From the NCBI GenBank assembly GCA_020746995.1, contig JAGPXD010000001.1:1426001-1490000 (forward strand): DNA of 64,000 nt, in the 5' to 3' direction. Below are positions 24,106 to 34,804 of this stretch, piece by piece. The translations under genes were made by a program, and so were the position numbers. The notes under the pieces are model-generated. The model ran no database searches. It was not told the origin of the DNA and saw nothing but the letters and a program-made list of their open reading frames with translations. The DNA comes from Plectosphaerella cucumerina (Eukaryota; Ascomycota; Sordariomycetes; Glomerellales; Plectosphaerellaceae). Positions within the stretch are counted from its first letter, which is position 1. Every line of letters starts with the position of its first letter.

Positions 24106-24577
24106 ATGAAGCCCTCCGCCATCCTCCTCTTCGCCGCCGCCTCCTTCGGCCTCGGCAACGCCGCCGCCCTTCCCGAGTCTACCTCTCCCAACCTCCACAA
24201 GCGCGCCTGCTTCAAGAGCGGAGAGGACTTTGGCTCCAACAGAGTCGATGCCTACGCCACCATTAGGAAGGCTTGCGACGAGTATTTCCAGGGTACCTAC
24301 AACAAGGGCAAGGAATACTCGAAGTGCTACAACATGACCAAGACCAAGAGCCTGCAGCTGGTCATCGGCCTCAAGGGAAAGAACGCCGGAGCCACCCGCT
24401 ACCTGAGCCCCGAGGAGTGCCGCGGCGGACTCGGCAGCGAGGTCGATAACTGCTCCAAGGGAGGACAGACTACCTACGGTAACTGGTACTACAGGTGAGT
24501 AAATGGTCCTGGTAAAGAGTCTGAGAAATTTGACTGACGTCTCTAGGGTCGACCCCAACTCTGGTGCCTGCCCCTAA
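24106..24577 (+). CDS. Small secreted cysteine-containing protein (candidate glycan-binding effector)
   Basis: 139 aa from two exons (24106-24494, 24547-24577). The intron begins GTGAGT and ends TCTCTAG; splicing replaces an early stop with a short tail ending DPNSGACP. A signal peptide (MKPSAILLFAAASFGLGNAAA) is followed by a short pro-segment and a Kex2-type KR site just before the first cysteine. The mature part has six cysteines in the pattern expected for disulfides, one NMT glycosylation site, and the sequence GGQTTYGNWYYRVDPNSGAC. From memory this spacing resembles fungal Y3-like secreted glycan-binding proteins, but I cannot verify this. An apoplastic or cell-surface role is inferred. 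Confidence 0.82.
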
Positions 24578-25048
24578 TCAGGCAGCGGTTGAGTAATGGA
24601 GGTATGGGAAGGGGATCAGGGGAGGATGGACGCTGACAACGAGGAGAGCATGTTGAAGTCAACAAGGGGACCCATAGGAACCCAGAAAAGACAGCATCAT
24701 GCGGCTTCACTCGAAGTGAGAGCGTGGATCAAATTCCCGTAGCGTTTGGTCACCCAACCACCGATCCAATCCTGAGATCACCATTTGAATGACAGGCTTC
24801 TAGATCCCTGCTTCATCAATCTCGTCATACCATTGCTACCTCGACTTACCCGTGCAGAAAAGAAAGCTCTCCACGAATCGGTCGGGTCCGTCTTAGAACT
24901 ATGGGTTCCCCAATGAAGGGTTCTTCGCCTGAGTTCATGTGTACCTGAACGGAGCAATTTGATTTCCAGCCAGTAGCGAAAGTTGGGTTGGGAGACCACC
25001 AAGTCAAGACCATCCAATCTCACATCCTGCGTCTTGACCACCTCGTGC
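24578..25048. other. Gap between convergent genes
   Basis: 471 nt of 3' flanking sequence between the secreted protein gene and the ferric reductase. I see no coding or structured feature. Confidence 0.5.
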
Positions 25049-27171
25049 CTACCAAGAATAAGCATCAACCTGCAGCTCAAACACCACTCTCGTCTTCCTC
25101 CCAGCTCGCGCCACCGCCGCCCTCACATCATCGCAGAGACCGCCTGGTCCACACGCGACGACTCCGATGCGAGTCCAACCCGCTTCGACCTCAGTCGCTA
25201 GCACACCCTCGATGTCAGTGCGAGCCCCAACCCGGACCTCCTTCTCGGCTACACCCCGAAGCGCGCCCTCGACAACTCCAACGAGGCACTCGGCTTCCGA
25301 CCGCACTGTCCAGCACAGCCTGACATTCGGGTGCGCCCTGGACAGCGGAAGCAGACCCGTGATGCCGATGCCGCCGCCGATGAGCAGCACACGGTCACAT
25401 CGGAGGATCGAGGAGAGGGAGGTGTTGCTGTAGGGACCTTCCAGCAGTGTGAGGAGAGAATCGTCGGTACAGAGGAGCTTCGTCAGGCCGGTTGATTTGC
25501 GGATGAGAAGGGTGATGCCTGGGGGTGCATGGACTGTAGTGGCGGTGTTGGGCGATGCGACCTCGCGGAGGCGGTGCTTCTCGATGTCCTGCTGCTGAGA
25601 GCCTTCCTCCTCTGAACCTGCACTAAGGACTTGCTGGATAGCCGAGTGAGAAGATGACAGCATAGACGTGGGGATGACGGAAAATGGGTGGTTCTCCCAG
25701 GGTCGCAGCCGGCTCAGCGAGGGGAAGTAGACATAGACCTTCTTCCCTGGGAGGACATCCCACGGGACCCCCTGGATGTCCACTCGGACATAGCCCTCTC
25801 CGATCTCCGTGACCTTGGCCCTCCGCGACCCGATCTTGAGGATGCGAAGCACACGCACCAGTCGGTCAAAGAACCAGACAGCGCTGGCCGTCCACAGCCA
25901 CATGGTGAACCCACTCATGACCGGGAACCTCAGCACAACATGGTACCAGCTGCCGACGATCACCAGTACTGCCATGAAGATGTGCGACAGGAGAAACACC
26001 TCGTACGACAATCGTCGGAACCACAGGCTCGACACGACAACCATAACGCAGGCAAACAGCGTGCCCACCACGCCCCAAGCCCAGTACGGCAGCTTCGCCT
26101 CGACCTCGTAGATTCCCATCTCGCTGTAAACGGCGACGGCGAGCACCGTGTGCAGCAACGCCTGTAGAGCGAACAACCGAGCGACCCATCGGTGCAGCAA
26201 GAGGAATGTGGAATGCGGCCAGTTGGTTAGCCATTGCAGGAAGTTGTTGCGTCCAGCGAAGAGGATGAGGAGCGGCGCCATGGCGAAGGAGAGCACGCCG
26301 GTGCGGTACATGAGGTAGCCGGTGATCTGTTGCGAGGTGGACTGGAACCAGAGGTGGGCGGGGGTGGTCTTGAAGTTGATGGCGCTTAGGACGACGTTGA
26401 GGATGACGAGGAGGGCGATGTAGAGCGCCTGGCCGACGGTGGGGGCGTTGCCGAGGTTGAAGGGCAGAGGGCGGATATGGTAGGTGCCGATGAGGCTAGG
26501 GTATACGATGTAGGGGCGCAGGCGTTCGTAGAGGCGGTCGAGGTACGGGAGGTAGCCCAGCCAGGTGAGCACGATGGGCAGGCCGAAGCCGACATTGAGG
26601 ATAATGAGACTGGGGAAGGTGTGTTAGCAGGGTCGTGGGAGGGACTGAAGCCTGCTTACCCAAAGACGTTCATGTTCCAGCCTTCCTGGTAGAGGGTCGT
26701 GTAGGTGCCGTACAGGACATTCCAGAAGAAAGGCGTCACAACCGTCTCGTTGATGGTGCCTCCGTGACCGAGCACCATCGTCGGCTCTTCGGACACCTGA
26801 GCGATGGCTTGGCGGTAGCTCCATACCGGCTGAACAGATGGATCCCCCGTGCTGGTGCGCTCCCAGAACTCCTCAATCTGAGACGTGGTGAGCACCTCCC
26901 CAACTTCGTCACACTTGGACTGGATGCACCACGCGAGAGAGGTGAGGAAAGGGGCGTGATCGGCCCGACACTCGGGCGAGGTCATGACTTCGGCATGGTG
27001 GTCGTGCTCGTCGCCGTGAACGACGGAGCAGTTGAGGCGGTAGGAGGAGAGGGAGCCGTAGCAGGCAGTCGCACAAAAGGGGTGGTTCTCGAACGAGTCG
27101 ATGCCGGTGAGCCCGATGCTCGCGGCACAGCTCAGGGGAAAGAGAAGAAGCAGAGCCGGGCGGATCTCCAT
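25049..27171 (-). CDS. Ferric/cupric reductase transmembrane protein (FRE family)
   Basis: 690-aa plasma-membrane metalloreductase that moves electrons from NADPH through FAD and two hemes to extracellular ferric or cupric ions. Exons are 27171-26660 and 26609-25049; the 50-nt intron has GTAAGC, CTAAC and CCCCAG signals and yields ...NMNVFG|LIILNV.... There is a signal peptide (MEIRPALLLLFPLSCAAS) and a Cys-rich extracellular N-terminus with glycosylation sites. The ferric-reductase membrane core follows, with two His pairs each spaced 14 residues apart (H310/H324 and H380/H394), the bis-heme signature. ENHPFSVI is the FAD-binding motif; LLIGGGIGITGLLPL and VVACGPGGLCDDV are the NADPH-binding motifs. 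A TATA-like TTATAA at 27245-27250 lies about 75 nt upstream of the start. Iron regulation is expected but no site is proven. Confidence 0.94.
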
Positions 27172-28238
27172 GTTGATTCGAGGTCACAGGGATGGATCCA
27201 GATTGCAGTGAAGACAGGTGACCGGTGGCGGCCCCATCAGCATCTTATAAGATCAATGGTGGTATGCACATGGCGAGTACCCTACGGTAGGGCTGCACTG
27301 TCAGCTGTAGAATGACCCAGGCCCAAGGGCGCGGAACAGAAGCAACGCTCGAGGGAGAGCATTTTGCTCATGGCAGATAACATGCTCACCTCGAGTATCC
27401 TCGCCGATTTCTCGCCGTGCTTATCAAAAGCCGGGGCTCTACTGGTTGCAGACGTGATATGTGACCAGCTGGGGTGGTTGCGCGGGTATGAGCAAGTTGT
27501 GGCGCCATCTTGGCGGAAGATGCAATGCACCGTCTGAACCAGCGACGAACACCTCAAGCCATGGGGTCACCCTCCAATGCACTTCAAGGGAGGGAGGTGA
27601 TCCGCGAAAAGTGCTCGTAGGAGCTTGGACCCTGTCTTTTCGTGCAGCTACCGGCCGGGGGAGACATGTCCATTGCCATGTGGTAGAGGAAGCTGATGGT
27701 TTCTCACGCTTGGGATGGGTGCATTCAATTCGTCATCTCGCGGCTGTCCATGCGAACAGGTAGCGGTTAACTTCCGAATGCAAGAAAGTGGTAGGCAATT
27801 CGGCCTGCGATCGGACTGACTCGGCGTCGAGAACTTTTCTGGACAAAGGCACGGGCTGACGGGAACCAAAAGCCGGTGGTAGGTAGTCAGATCTCCAGTC
27901 TGTGGTGATGTTGGAGAAGGAGGAGGAGATTTGGGTGCAGCAAAGGACAACACTGTGAAAGTGGTGGTCGCTTTGCTGACTAACCGGGCCGTTGAAGTGG
28001 GGCCCTCAGACCCCAGCCGACGCGTAGAGTGCTGTCGCGCGCATTCCGCGTCGAGTCCGACCTGACGCGCGCAATGCTACCCGCACTTCTACCACCATAC
28101 TTCTTCAACCGGCATCCCCAACTCTTACCATTCCACAACAATCGATATCCTGCTCAAAAACGTCCGCACCTTCCTGGAACTTTATCCATCACTCCCATAT
28201 TTTACCTTCAACAACCTAAACCTCTCACCCAAACCACC
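27172..28238. promoter_or_regulatory. Divergent intergenic region (ferric reductase / zinc-ribbon gene)
   Basis: 1.07 kb between two outward-facing starts. A palindromic TCTTATAAGA sits at 27243-27252. A CT/CA-rich leader ending in ACCACCATGG precedes the + strand gene. No coding exon is evident. Confidence 0.5.
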
Positions 28239-28934
28239 ATGGTTCTCAAGCGCAAGCGGTCCTCCTCGGAGCTCTCGTCCTCCAACTTCGGCTCGTCGCC
28301 TATCCGTCCCGACTCCTTCATGGACATGGAAATGGACACTACGCCCATCTATCCTAGCGCCTCCTTCCACTCCAACGCCCGCCCCCATGAGCGCGCATAC
28401 CAGCCCGGCCGGACGATGAAGCGCTTTCGCAACAACCGGCCATCCGAGGACGAAGTCCACCGTACGAACCACCCCCAAGTCGTACCAAGGCTCCCACTAA
28501 TTCCTCCAGGCCGCACCTTGAACCTTCTCTTCTCCGCTCAGCAACAACAAACCTCGGCACCTTCTCCTTCTCCCTCCGAAACCAGCCTCCCCGAAGAGCC
28601 GCGACGAGCACCACGCCCCGTCCAGCGATCTCTTCACAGCTTCTGGGCCATCAGCGCCCGCCCGACCCAAACTCCCTCCACATCCCCGATTCGCGAGTGC
28701 GCGCCGTCCACAAATTGCGACGACTGCGGCTCTTCTCTCTCCTCAGGCGATGACGCCATGGACATGGACGACTACGGCATGAGCGCCGACCACGCCTGCA
28801 CAGCCTGCCGCAAGGCCGTCTGCTCGAGGTGTTCTGTATCAAACCTGGGCGAACAGCGACGCTGTCTGCAATGCGCTGGTCGTGGTGTCTGGTCCAACGG
28901 GGGTCGGCTGCCCCTGTCGTTTCCCACGCGATGA
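28239..28934 (+). CDS. Zinc-ribbon-like protein with PIP-box-like motif
   Basis: 231 aa, single exon, start ATG at 28239 in a strong ACCACCATGG context (the longer frame begins with GTG). The N-terminus is basic (MVLKRKRSSS), suggesting nuclear location, and most of the chain is Ser/Pro-rich and disordered. Residues 129-136 are QRSLHSFW, close to the PCNA-interacting pattern Q-x-x-hydrophobic-x-x-aromatic-aromatic. The C-terminus holds cysteine pairs at 160/163, 187/190, 195/198 and 209/212, spaced like two zinc-binding knuckles. A role on chromatin or at replication forks is a hypothesis from the motif only. Confidence 0.78.
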   Translation: MVLKRKRSSSELSSSNFGSSPIRPDSFMDMEMDTTPIYPSASFHSNARPHERAYQPGRTMKRFRNNRPSEDEVHRTNHPQVVPRLPLIPPGRTLNLLFSAQQQQTSAPSPSPSETSLPEEPRRAPRPVQRSLHSFWAISARPTQTPSTSPIRECAPSTNCDDCGSSLSSGDDAMDMDDYGMSADHACTACRKAVCSRCSVSNLGEQRRCLQCAGRGVWSNGGRLPLSFPTR

Positions 28935-29276
28935 CCTTGGCGTCTCTCTATTTGATTTGATTTTAGCACGGCGTTGGGGTTGATATCATTGCGAAATACC
29001 ACTTTCCCATTTACACGCATCTACTACATGTGCATCCGTGAGTGATGCGTGCTGACGTTCGCCGCGCAAATCAGGCTCTGACGTGTGTCACACTGCATAT
29101 CGGTTGGGCGGAACGCGAGGCTCATTGGTGACAGTGACGGAGCCTGATCGGGCCATGCAGTGGCAGTGTCCCTCTTCGCTCATCACCAAAACTCGGTCAT
29201 TCCCATCTCGATGTTCCATGTTTCTGCCTGATTTCCTCCCAGCCCCTCTCGATTCAACTGCGGTTTACCTCTCACC
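28935..29276. promoter_or_regulatory. Upstream region of the STAND-like gene
   Basis: 342 nt containing the 3' end of the previous gene and the promoter and leader of the next. No other feature is seen. Confidence 0.4.
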
Positions 29277-31528
29277 ATGTCTGGCCTAGAAGTCGCCGCC
29301 GGCGTCATTGCCGTCGTGCAGGTGACCGGCCAGACCGCTGCTTTGATCCCCAAGATCAGAACATTGTGGGGCGAAATCCGCGATGCACCTGAGGACATCC
29401 TCTACCTGCTTGAGGAGGCCGATCTCGCGAACTTTACACTGCAAAGCATCGAGCAGCAAGTCCGCCAGTCAAAAGCTGCCGGGATGGCCTGCGACCCAGC
29501 CGTTGAGGCTGTCCTCAACCGTGCTCATGGCGCTTGCCAAGCCCTCCAGAAGGTGGTTGACCTCCTGGACCAGGAAATCCAGCAGTCCCGAGGAAAGACC
29601 CGACGCTTAATCCAGTCGACCAAGGTCTTGCTCAAGAAACCAGTATTGGATCGGCTCAAGAACCGATTAGAGTCCTCGCTGCGACTGTTAGTGCTATCAT
29701 CACAGGTTCAAATGAAGTGAGCACCAGCATTCACCGACCGCGCACAAAAGACAGAGCTGACCCAGCCCAGTGTCATGGTATTGAGATCGATATCCATCAG
29801 CTTCGAACGTCGGCCGGAAGAACCGCCTGAATCATCCGTGACAATCACGAGTACAGAAGACGACACATCGCCTGTGGACGCTGTCGCGGATGTGAAAGAG
29901 CAGGCCCAGGTCACGCACTACGATGTCACCAACAGACGTTGTCTGCAGGGATTCCAGTCTTGTCGAGAGACGCAGTGGTCCTGGACAGGACGTTTCAACT
30001 TCAAATTCTCGTCAGCGGATGGGGGCTGGGTCTCGATACAGCCTCCCAGCTGGCTGGCACGCTCGACGCATGTTCTCATCGCAAGTAAAGCTCTGGGAGG
30101 ACCTCACTTGACATTGAGACGTTACGAGACCATCTATGAATGGGACAGTCAAGTCGAAGCTATGCTGGAGAAAGATGACTGGCCCAGTTTGGAAACACAC
30201 TTACGCACCACGGGCATATCTCCCTTTTCGTCAGACAGACTCGGGGCCAACCTTGTATATGCAAGTCTGCCACGACGTGACCCGTTTTACGTGGCTAACA
30301 GTAGCTTTCATAGGAGGCATGCTTCTACCAAGCCGTTGGCATCTTGAAAGAGCTCCTCGAGATAGGGCTAGATGCTGATTTCATGTACGATAATCGCGTG
30401 CCAGGGCCCTCGTAGTAAGTGTATCCCATTATCATCGACGAATCTTGCCAGCTTCCGTTTCTGACGTATGGAATAAACAGTTGGATCTATGCTAATTTTC
30501 TTCCAAAATTCGACAAAACCTGGGCCTCGCTATTTCAAACTCACAGAATGCTGTTTCTCCATGAACCTCCAGGCGTCTTCAACGAATTCGACTTCTTACT
30601 GCGTACGCTTTACTTTATACCAGCTGCGGCACTTGAGGAATGCCTCGGTTTTTTCATGCCAACAAGGCAGGATTTTTCGCCGTGGCAGAGACTGCAGATG
30701 ACTTATCAACTGCTTCTGCAAGAAACACACAACGACATAAGTAAATTGCTCCCAGAGCTGCGGATTAGGCCTACCGCAGCGGAAGTGCTTCCATGCATTG
30801 AGGGGTCCTTATTGATGCACTACTTAGTCATTCATCTGGCCCGCATGCAAAGCATCTCTGGGCCGTCTTACCCCGAGCCTTGTTTTCGAACAATACTGCG
30901 ATGGACAACAAAATGCGTTGAGCTGGACCCGGAAAGCCTCCATCGCACTGCTCCCTCAGAAGACACACCAGGTCGCAGCTATCCTGCTGTTTCCCCCTCA
31001 GTACGACAACAAGATCACCTGCATTTCACGCCACTCCTAGCCTTTGTGATCGACTGGCAAATTCAGAGGGCAATCCAGTGGTTCGCGCATGATCGCTGCG
31101 AGATCAATTCGTTCATACCAAGCTTTCGACTTCTGCTCTCCGCAATACGAGACGGCGGCATCAACTTGCAGGCACTTGGCCAGAGACACCGACGAAGCAC
31201 GCGTGGTATCCCCATCATCGGCCCAGGAGAGGGTTTCTTGAAACATAGACGCACCTGGTTCACGGGGGTTTGCGGTCGACTCGACGCACGATTCAGAGTA
31301 TTTGGTGTCAGTTATGGGCGTTTGGTGGACGACTGGGTGCTATGGTACGCCGTCGAATACGAGCATTTCGCCAAAGAGTTCTGGGACATGATTGGGAATC
31401 AGCCGCATCATCTGCCTGGAAGTTGGATGGACGGAATGGATCAGGATGAGTTCGAAAGGGAGTCGCTGAAGGAATATGTCGAGCTCAACGACGCGACGAG
31501 TTTCATCTGGTCAGAGGTGGAAGGATAG
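29277..31528 (+). CDS. Protein with fungal STAND-type (HeLo-like) N-terminal domain, no NTPase
   Basis: Predicted 690 aa from four exons: 29277-29716, 29771-30254, 30314-30414 and 30481-31528. Donors are GTGAGC, GTATAT and GTAAGT; acceptors CCCAG, CATAG and AACAG; all phases agree. The N-terminus (MSGLEVAAGVIAVVQVTGQ, then helices) is the helical domain found at the front of fungal STAND/NLR-like proteins involved in non-self recognition and cell death. There is no P-loop, NACHT or NB-ARC motif. A short ankyrin-like helix pair occurs near residues 309-340 (EACFYQAVGILKELLEIGLD). The C-terminal half is Trp/Arg-rich with no repeat I recognise. It may be a signalling adaptor or a decayed NLR. 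Its lower GC and AT-richer codons differ slightly from neighbours. The second intron (GTATAT donor) is the least certain. Confidence 0.75.
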
Positions 31529-31750
31529 AACGGCACTGCTGTGGTGGAGGCGGGGTAGCTCTTGGCCTCATATGGTGGTGTGGGAGCTCATGCGGGGCAG
31601 GGCAGCCCATGAGTGACGCAACAGCTCGGCTTCAACCTCTCCCTTTCATCAACACCATCCCAATCCCGTGGACTATCACCACCTTCGCATAACTAGATGA
31701 GAAGCGATTAAACCCATTTCTTGCATCATTCTTGTGACATTCCCACTGAA

Positions 31751-32817
31751 ATGGACCCCAGCATTCACCGCCTACCTGGCAAGCAGGGATCGTGGTACCT
31801 CGAGGACCCCGCGGCCCTCAGGGCCCAGCTCAAAGGCTTCCTCGACCGTGTGCCTGCGCAGCTTGACGGCGTCGACCTGCCCATCCCGAGGGCACGCATC
31901 ATCATCGCCCCGTGAGACCTCATCTCATCTTTGCTCTGCCATCCACGTCGCGTGCTAACGGAAGGTCGCCAAACAGCCATGCAGGGTACAGCTACTCGGG
32001 CAAAGCGGCAGCATGGGCGTACAAGGCCCTCGACCTCTCTGCCGCTAAGCGCGTCTTCATCCTCGGCCCCTCGCACACATATTACCTGCACGGATGCGCC
32101 GTGACGAAATACCACCACTACGACACGCCCTTTGGCCCCCTCAGCGTCGACCGCATGGCGATCAGAAACATCCTCGAACAGGAAAGAAACATCACAGAGA
32201 TTCCCACAAGGAAGGACGATGGAGAGCACTCGCTCGAGATGCACCTCCCCTACCTCTATCTCCGTCTCGAGGAAACCTTCGGCTCCGATCCCTCCAAGTT
32301 CCCGCCCATCGTACCCCTCCTGATCGGCGACGGCAACATGGATGAGGAGCGCCAAATCGGCCTCTGGCTCGTCGAATTCATGAAGGATCCCGAGACGGCC
32401 TTCATCATCAGCTCCGACTTCTGCCACTGGGGCGAACACTTCAGCTACCGACCCTACAATGCTAAGGCCGAGCGGGGCGGTCTCCTGACGCAGGTGTCGT
32501 CGCGCAACCCGCCACCCCCGGACGGCATGCCGATCCACAAGACGATCAAGATGCTGGACGACATGGCGATAGACGCGATCAAGACCGGAGAGCATCGGGC
32601 GTTCCTCGCAAACCTGGCGTACTCTAAGAACACCGTCTGCGGACGACACCCGATCGGCGTGGCCATGGCCGCGATGGAGATGCTGAAGCAGAGGTCCGAG
32701 GAGCATAGCAGTGGGGAGGAGGGCAAGTTCAAGTTTGTGAGGTACGAGAGGAGCAGCTATGTGGAGGAGGTGGATGACTCGAGCGTGAGCTATGCGTCTG
32801 CTTACGCGGTGATGTAG
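31751..32817 (+). CDS. MHO1: MEMO-family protein (MHO1 orthologue)
   Basis: 333 aa from exons 31751-31911 and 31977-32817. The 65-nt intron has GTGAGA, GCTAAC and AACAG signals and rebuilds the motif IIIAPHAGYSYSG across the junction. MEMO proteins are conserved cytosolic proteins structurally related to non-heme iron dioxygenases; they have been linked to cell motility in animals and to invasive growth in yeast. Family hallmarks are visible: HAGYSYSG, FILGPSH, DDGEHSLEMHLPYL, ISSDFCHWG, and the C-terminal CGRHPIG. The ATG at 31751 fits the usual N-terminus just before the RLPGKQGSWY segment. Nothing looks damaged. Confidence 0.95.
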
Positions 32818-33425
32818 GAGAAGTAGCCGGCCGTGGTAGAGCAGCTCTGATAGACGTCGAATGAGAGGTGGCGTAGCTTTAGATGGATGCGATGAATGGG
32901 CTGCTTGGGGATGAAACCTGGGCAACAGACGATGTTGGCCCTCGGTATCCTTCGTGATGGCGAAAGATATGGAGCATCTTGACCGACCTGACCGAGCCAA
33001 GTAGCTCCCGCCCGGAAATAGCATTGACAGAGGAGATGACCCCTGGAAAAGCGCCCTAGGAGCCCCCAAGACCCCCGCAGAGGTGGATCCCGCCCCCTGT
33101 GGCTCGGCGAATCCGATGCCAAGCTGCCGCTCCCGGGCTGGGCCTGATCCAATTCCAGTCCAGGTCCATCGCGATTCGGATGGCGGCACCGGTTTTCTTC
33201 TCCTTCGCGATCGCCGCGTCTTCCGCAGCTCCGGCTTTTTTTTCCTGCTTCCCACTACCCTGACTGTTTTTTTCCCTCACCACGCGAGGGATGCTCTCAG
33301 TCATCCGACCTCTGTTCCAATTCCCCTCCTAGAAACTTCCGGCATTCGATACTCCCGACTTCAATTCTCTCCCTGGTTCACGACTTTATCTCAACACCGC
33401 GGAAGAGCCGCAACACATCTCCAAA
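32818..33425. promoter_or_regulatory. Intergenic and promoter region of the membrane protein gene
   Basis: 608 nt. The second half is pyrimidine-rich with T-tracts near 33236-33245 and 33267-33274, typical of a fungal promoter/leader. No coding sequence is supported. Confidence 0.45.
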
Positions 33426-34622
33426 ATGCATGCCTCGAAGATCTTCCTGCTGCTCGCGCCTCTTGTGGCCGCGATGCCTGCAGAGCCGACACCAACACCG
33501 GAAGCTGTCGCCTCCGTCACACCGCGGCCGCATCACATTGACCCGACGGCTGTCTGGATCACAGTCGACAAGACTGGCCGACCCTCGACCGTGACGCCTG
33601 TCGCGACCACCGTCTCGGGCGAGTCGACATTTGTTGACGGCGCTCCCAACGAGCTCACCGGCACCGTCTTCATCATCACCGACCGCCGGAACGCCAAGGT
33701 CACCACCAGCACCGGCGAGCCTCCCCTGCCGACAGCCCGCAACGGCAAGGGGCAGGGCGCCTTCGCTCCCTGCCACAACCTCGCCGGCAAGGGCGCGCCC
33801 TTCTGCTCCCCCGAGGAGACAGACGAGGTCATCATCGGCAAGACCTACTACCGTGAGCTACCCCCCACGTCCCATGTCGTTTCTCAGCTAACCCCCTCAG
33901 TCACATTTGACCCCGACTACCCCATGCTCAAGTCCAACATCACCGGCCGCAAGCTCAAGCTCCGCCTCGTCGGCGACGCCGTCAACACCACCACCGGCGA
34001 AGTCGGCGACGAGCTCCTCTCCACCGACTTCCTCAAGCCCGCCCTCCACGGCTTCTTCCCCTGGAGCATCGGCAAGAACACCGTCGCCAAAAACGCAGAC
34101 TACGGCCTCGTCCGCCTCCGCTTCCAGCGCTACTTCGTCGACGAGGACGGCGAGGAGGAGCGCATCGACCACGACCTCCAGGGCCCCACCATCCGCACCG
34201 TCCCCGCCCGCCGCCACGAGACGGGCGCCGAGCACGGCGGTATCCCCGCCGGCGCCGAGCTCTACATCGCCCTCCCCAGCGTCTTCGGCGCCCTCGGTCT
34301 CGTCATGATCCTCGGTCTTGTCTGGTCCCGCAGCCGCCGCAGGGCCCGCTTCGACCTTGGCTCCAGGGCCGTTCCCGCCGGCACGAAGAGCCAGCGCTCC
34401 GCCCGCCTCGGCAGGGCCCAGCGCATGCTCAACCGCATGAAGAAGAAGAAGCGCTCCGCCGACCAGGACGGACACGATGAGCAGGGCGTACAGCTGCTCG
34501 AGAGGGACCTGCGTGCCTATGACGAGGATGATGAGGATGAGGGCGGTTTCGCTGGCCAGGAGGGCTGGGGCCCGGCGCCGACGCAGCGGAGGCAGAGCAA
34601 GGAGGGCTACAAGGAGTCGTAG
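33426..34622 (+). CDS. Secretory-pathway type I membrane protein (Psg1/YKL077W-like)
   Basis: 382 aa when a 48-nt intron (33853-33900: GTGAGC, GCTAAC, CTCAG) is removed. Because 48 is a multiple of three, the unspliced frame stays open and would insert 16 residues after GKTYY. Splicing gives GKTYYLTFDPDYP, which reads like the conserved YYVTWDP segment of this family. A signal peptide (MHASKIFLLLAPLVAA), a lumenal domain with PSTVTPVATTVSG and two conserved Cys regions, one transmembrane helix (LYIALPSVFGALGLVMILGLVW) and a basic cytosolic tail are visible. It resembles yeast Psg1, which stabilises the proton pump Pma1 in the Golgi. That assignment is from memory and moderate. Confidence 0.75.
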   Translation: MHASKIFLLLAPLVAAMPAEPTPTPEAVASVTPRPHHIDPTAVWITVDKTGRPSTVTPVATTVSGESTFVDGAPNELTGTVFIITDRRNAKVTTSTGEPPLPTARNGKGQGAFAPCHNLAGKGAPFCSPEETDEVIIGKTYYRELPPTSHVVSQLTPSVTFDPDYPMLKSNITGRKLKLRLVGDAVNTTTGEVGDELLSTDFLKPALHGFFPWSIGKNTVAKNADYGLVRLRFQRYFVDEDGEEERIDHDLQGPTIRTVPARRHETGAEHGGIPAGAELYIALPSVFGALGLVMILGLVWSRSRRRARFDLGSRAVPAGTKSQRSARLGRAQRMLNRMKKKKRSADQDGHDEQGVQLLERDLRAYDEDDEDEGGFAGQEGWGPAPTQRRQSKEGYKES

Positions 34623-34804
34623 ATGCTATGGTGTAATGACACAAGAAGATGCTTTCCATGACGTGTAAGAAGCTGATGAGTGCAATATGTGAAATCCTGT
34701 GCATTATGTCTCAAACAAACCGGGTGCTACCTGTCATTCATAGATGACATGTTCTAACCCCAACGCCGTCGCTATGCTTTTCTCATGTCCCGTGTCCAGA
34801 GCCC

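Noticed and set aside
26635..27315. 226-codon + strand frame antisense to the ferric reductase
   Set aside because: It mirrors exon 1 of a well-supported FRE gene on the other strand and has no independent support.
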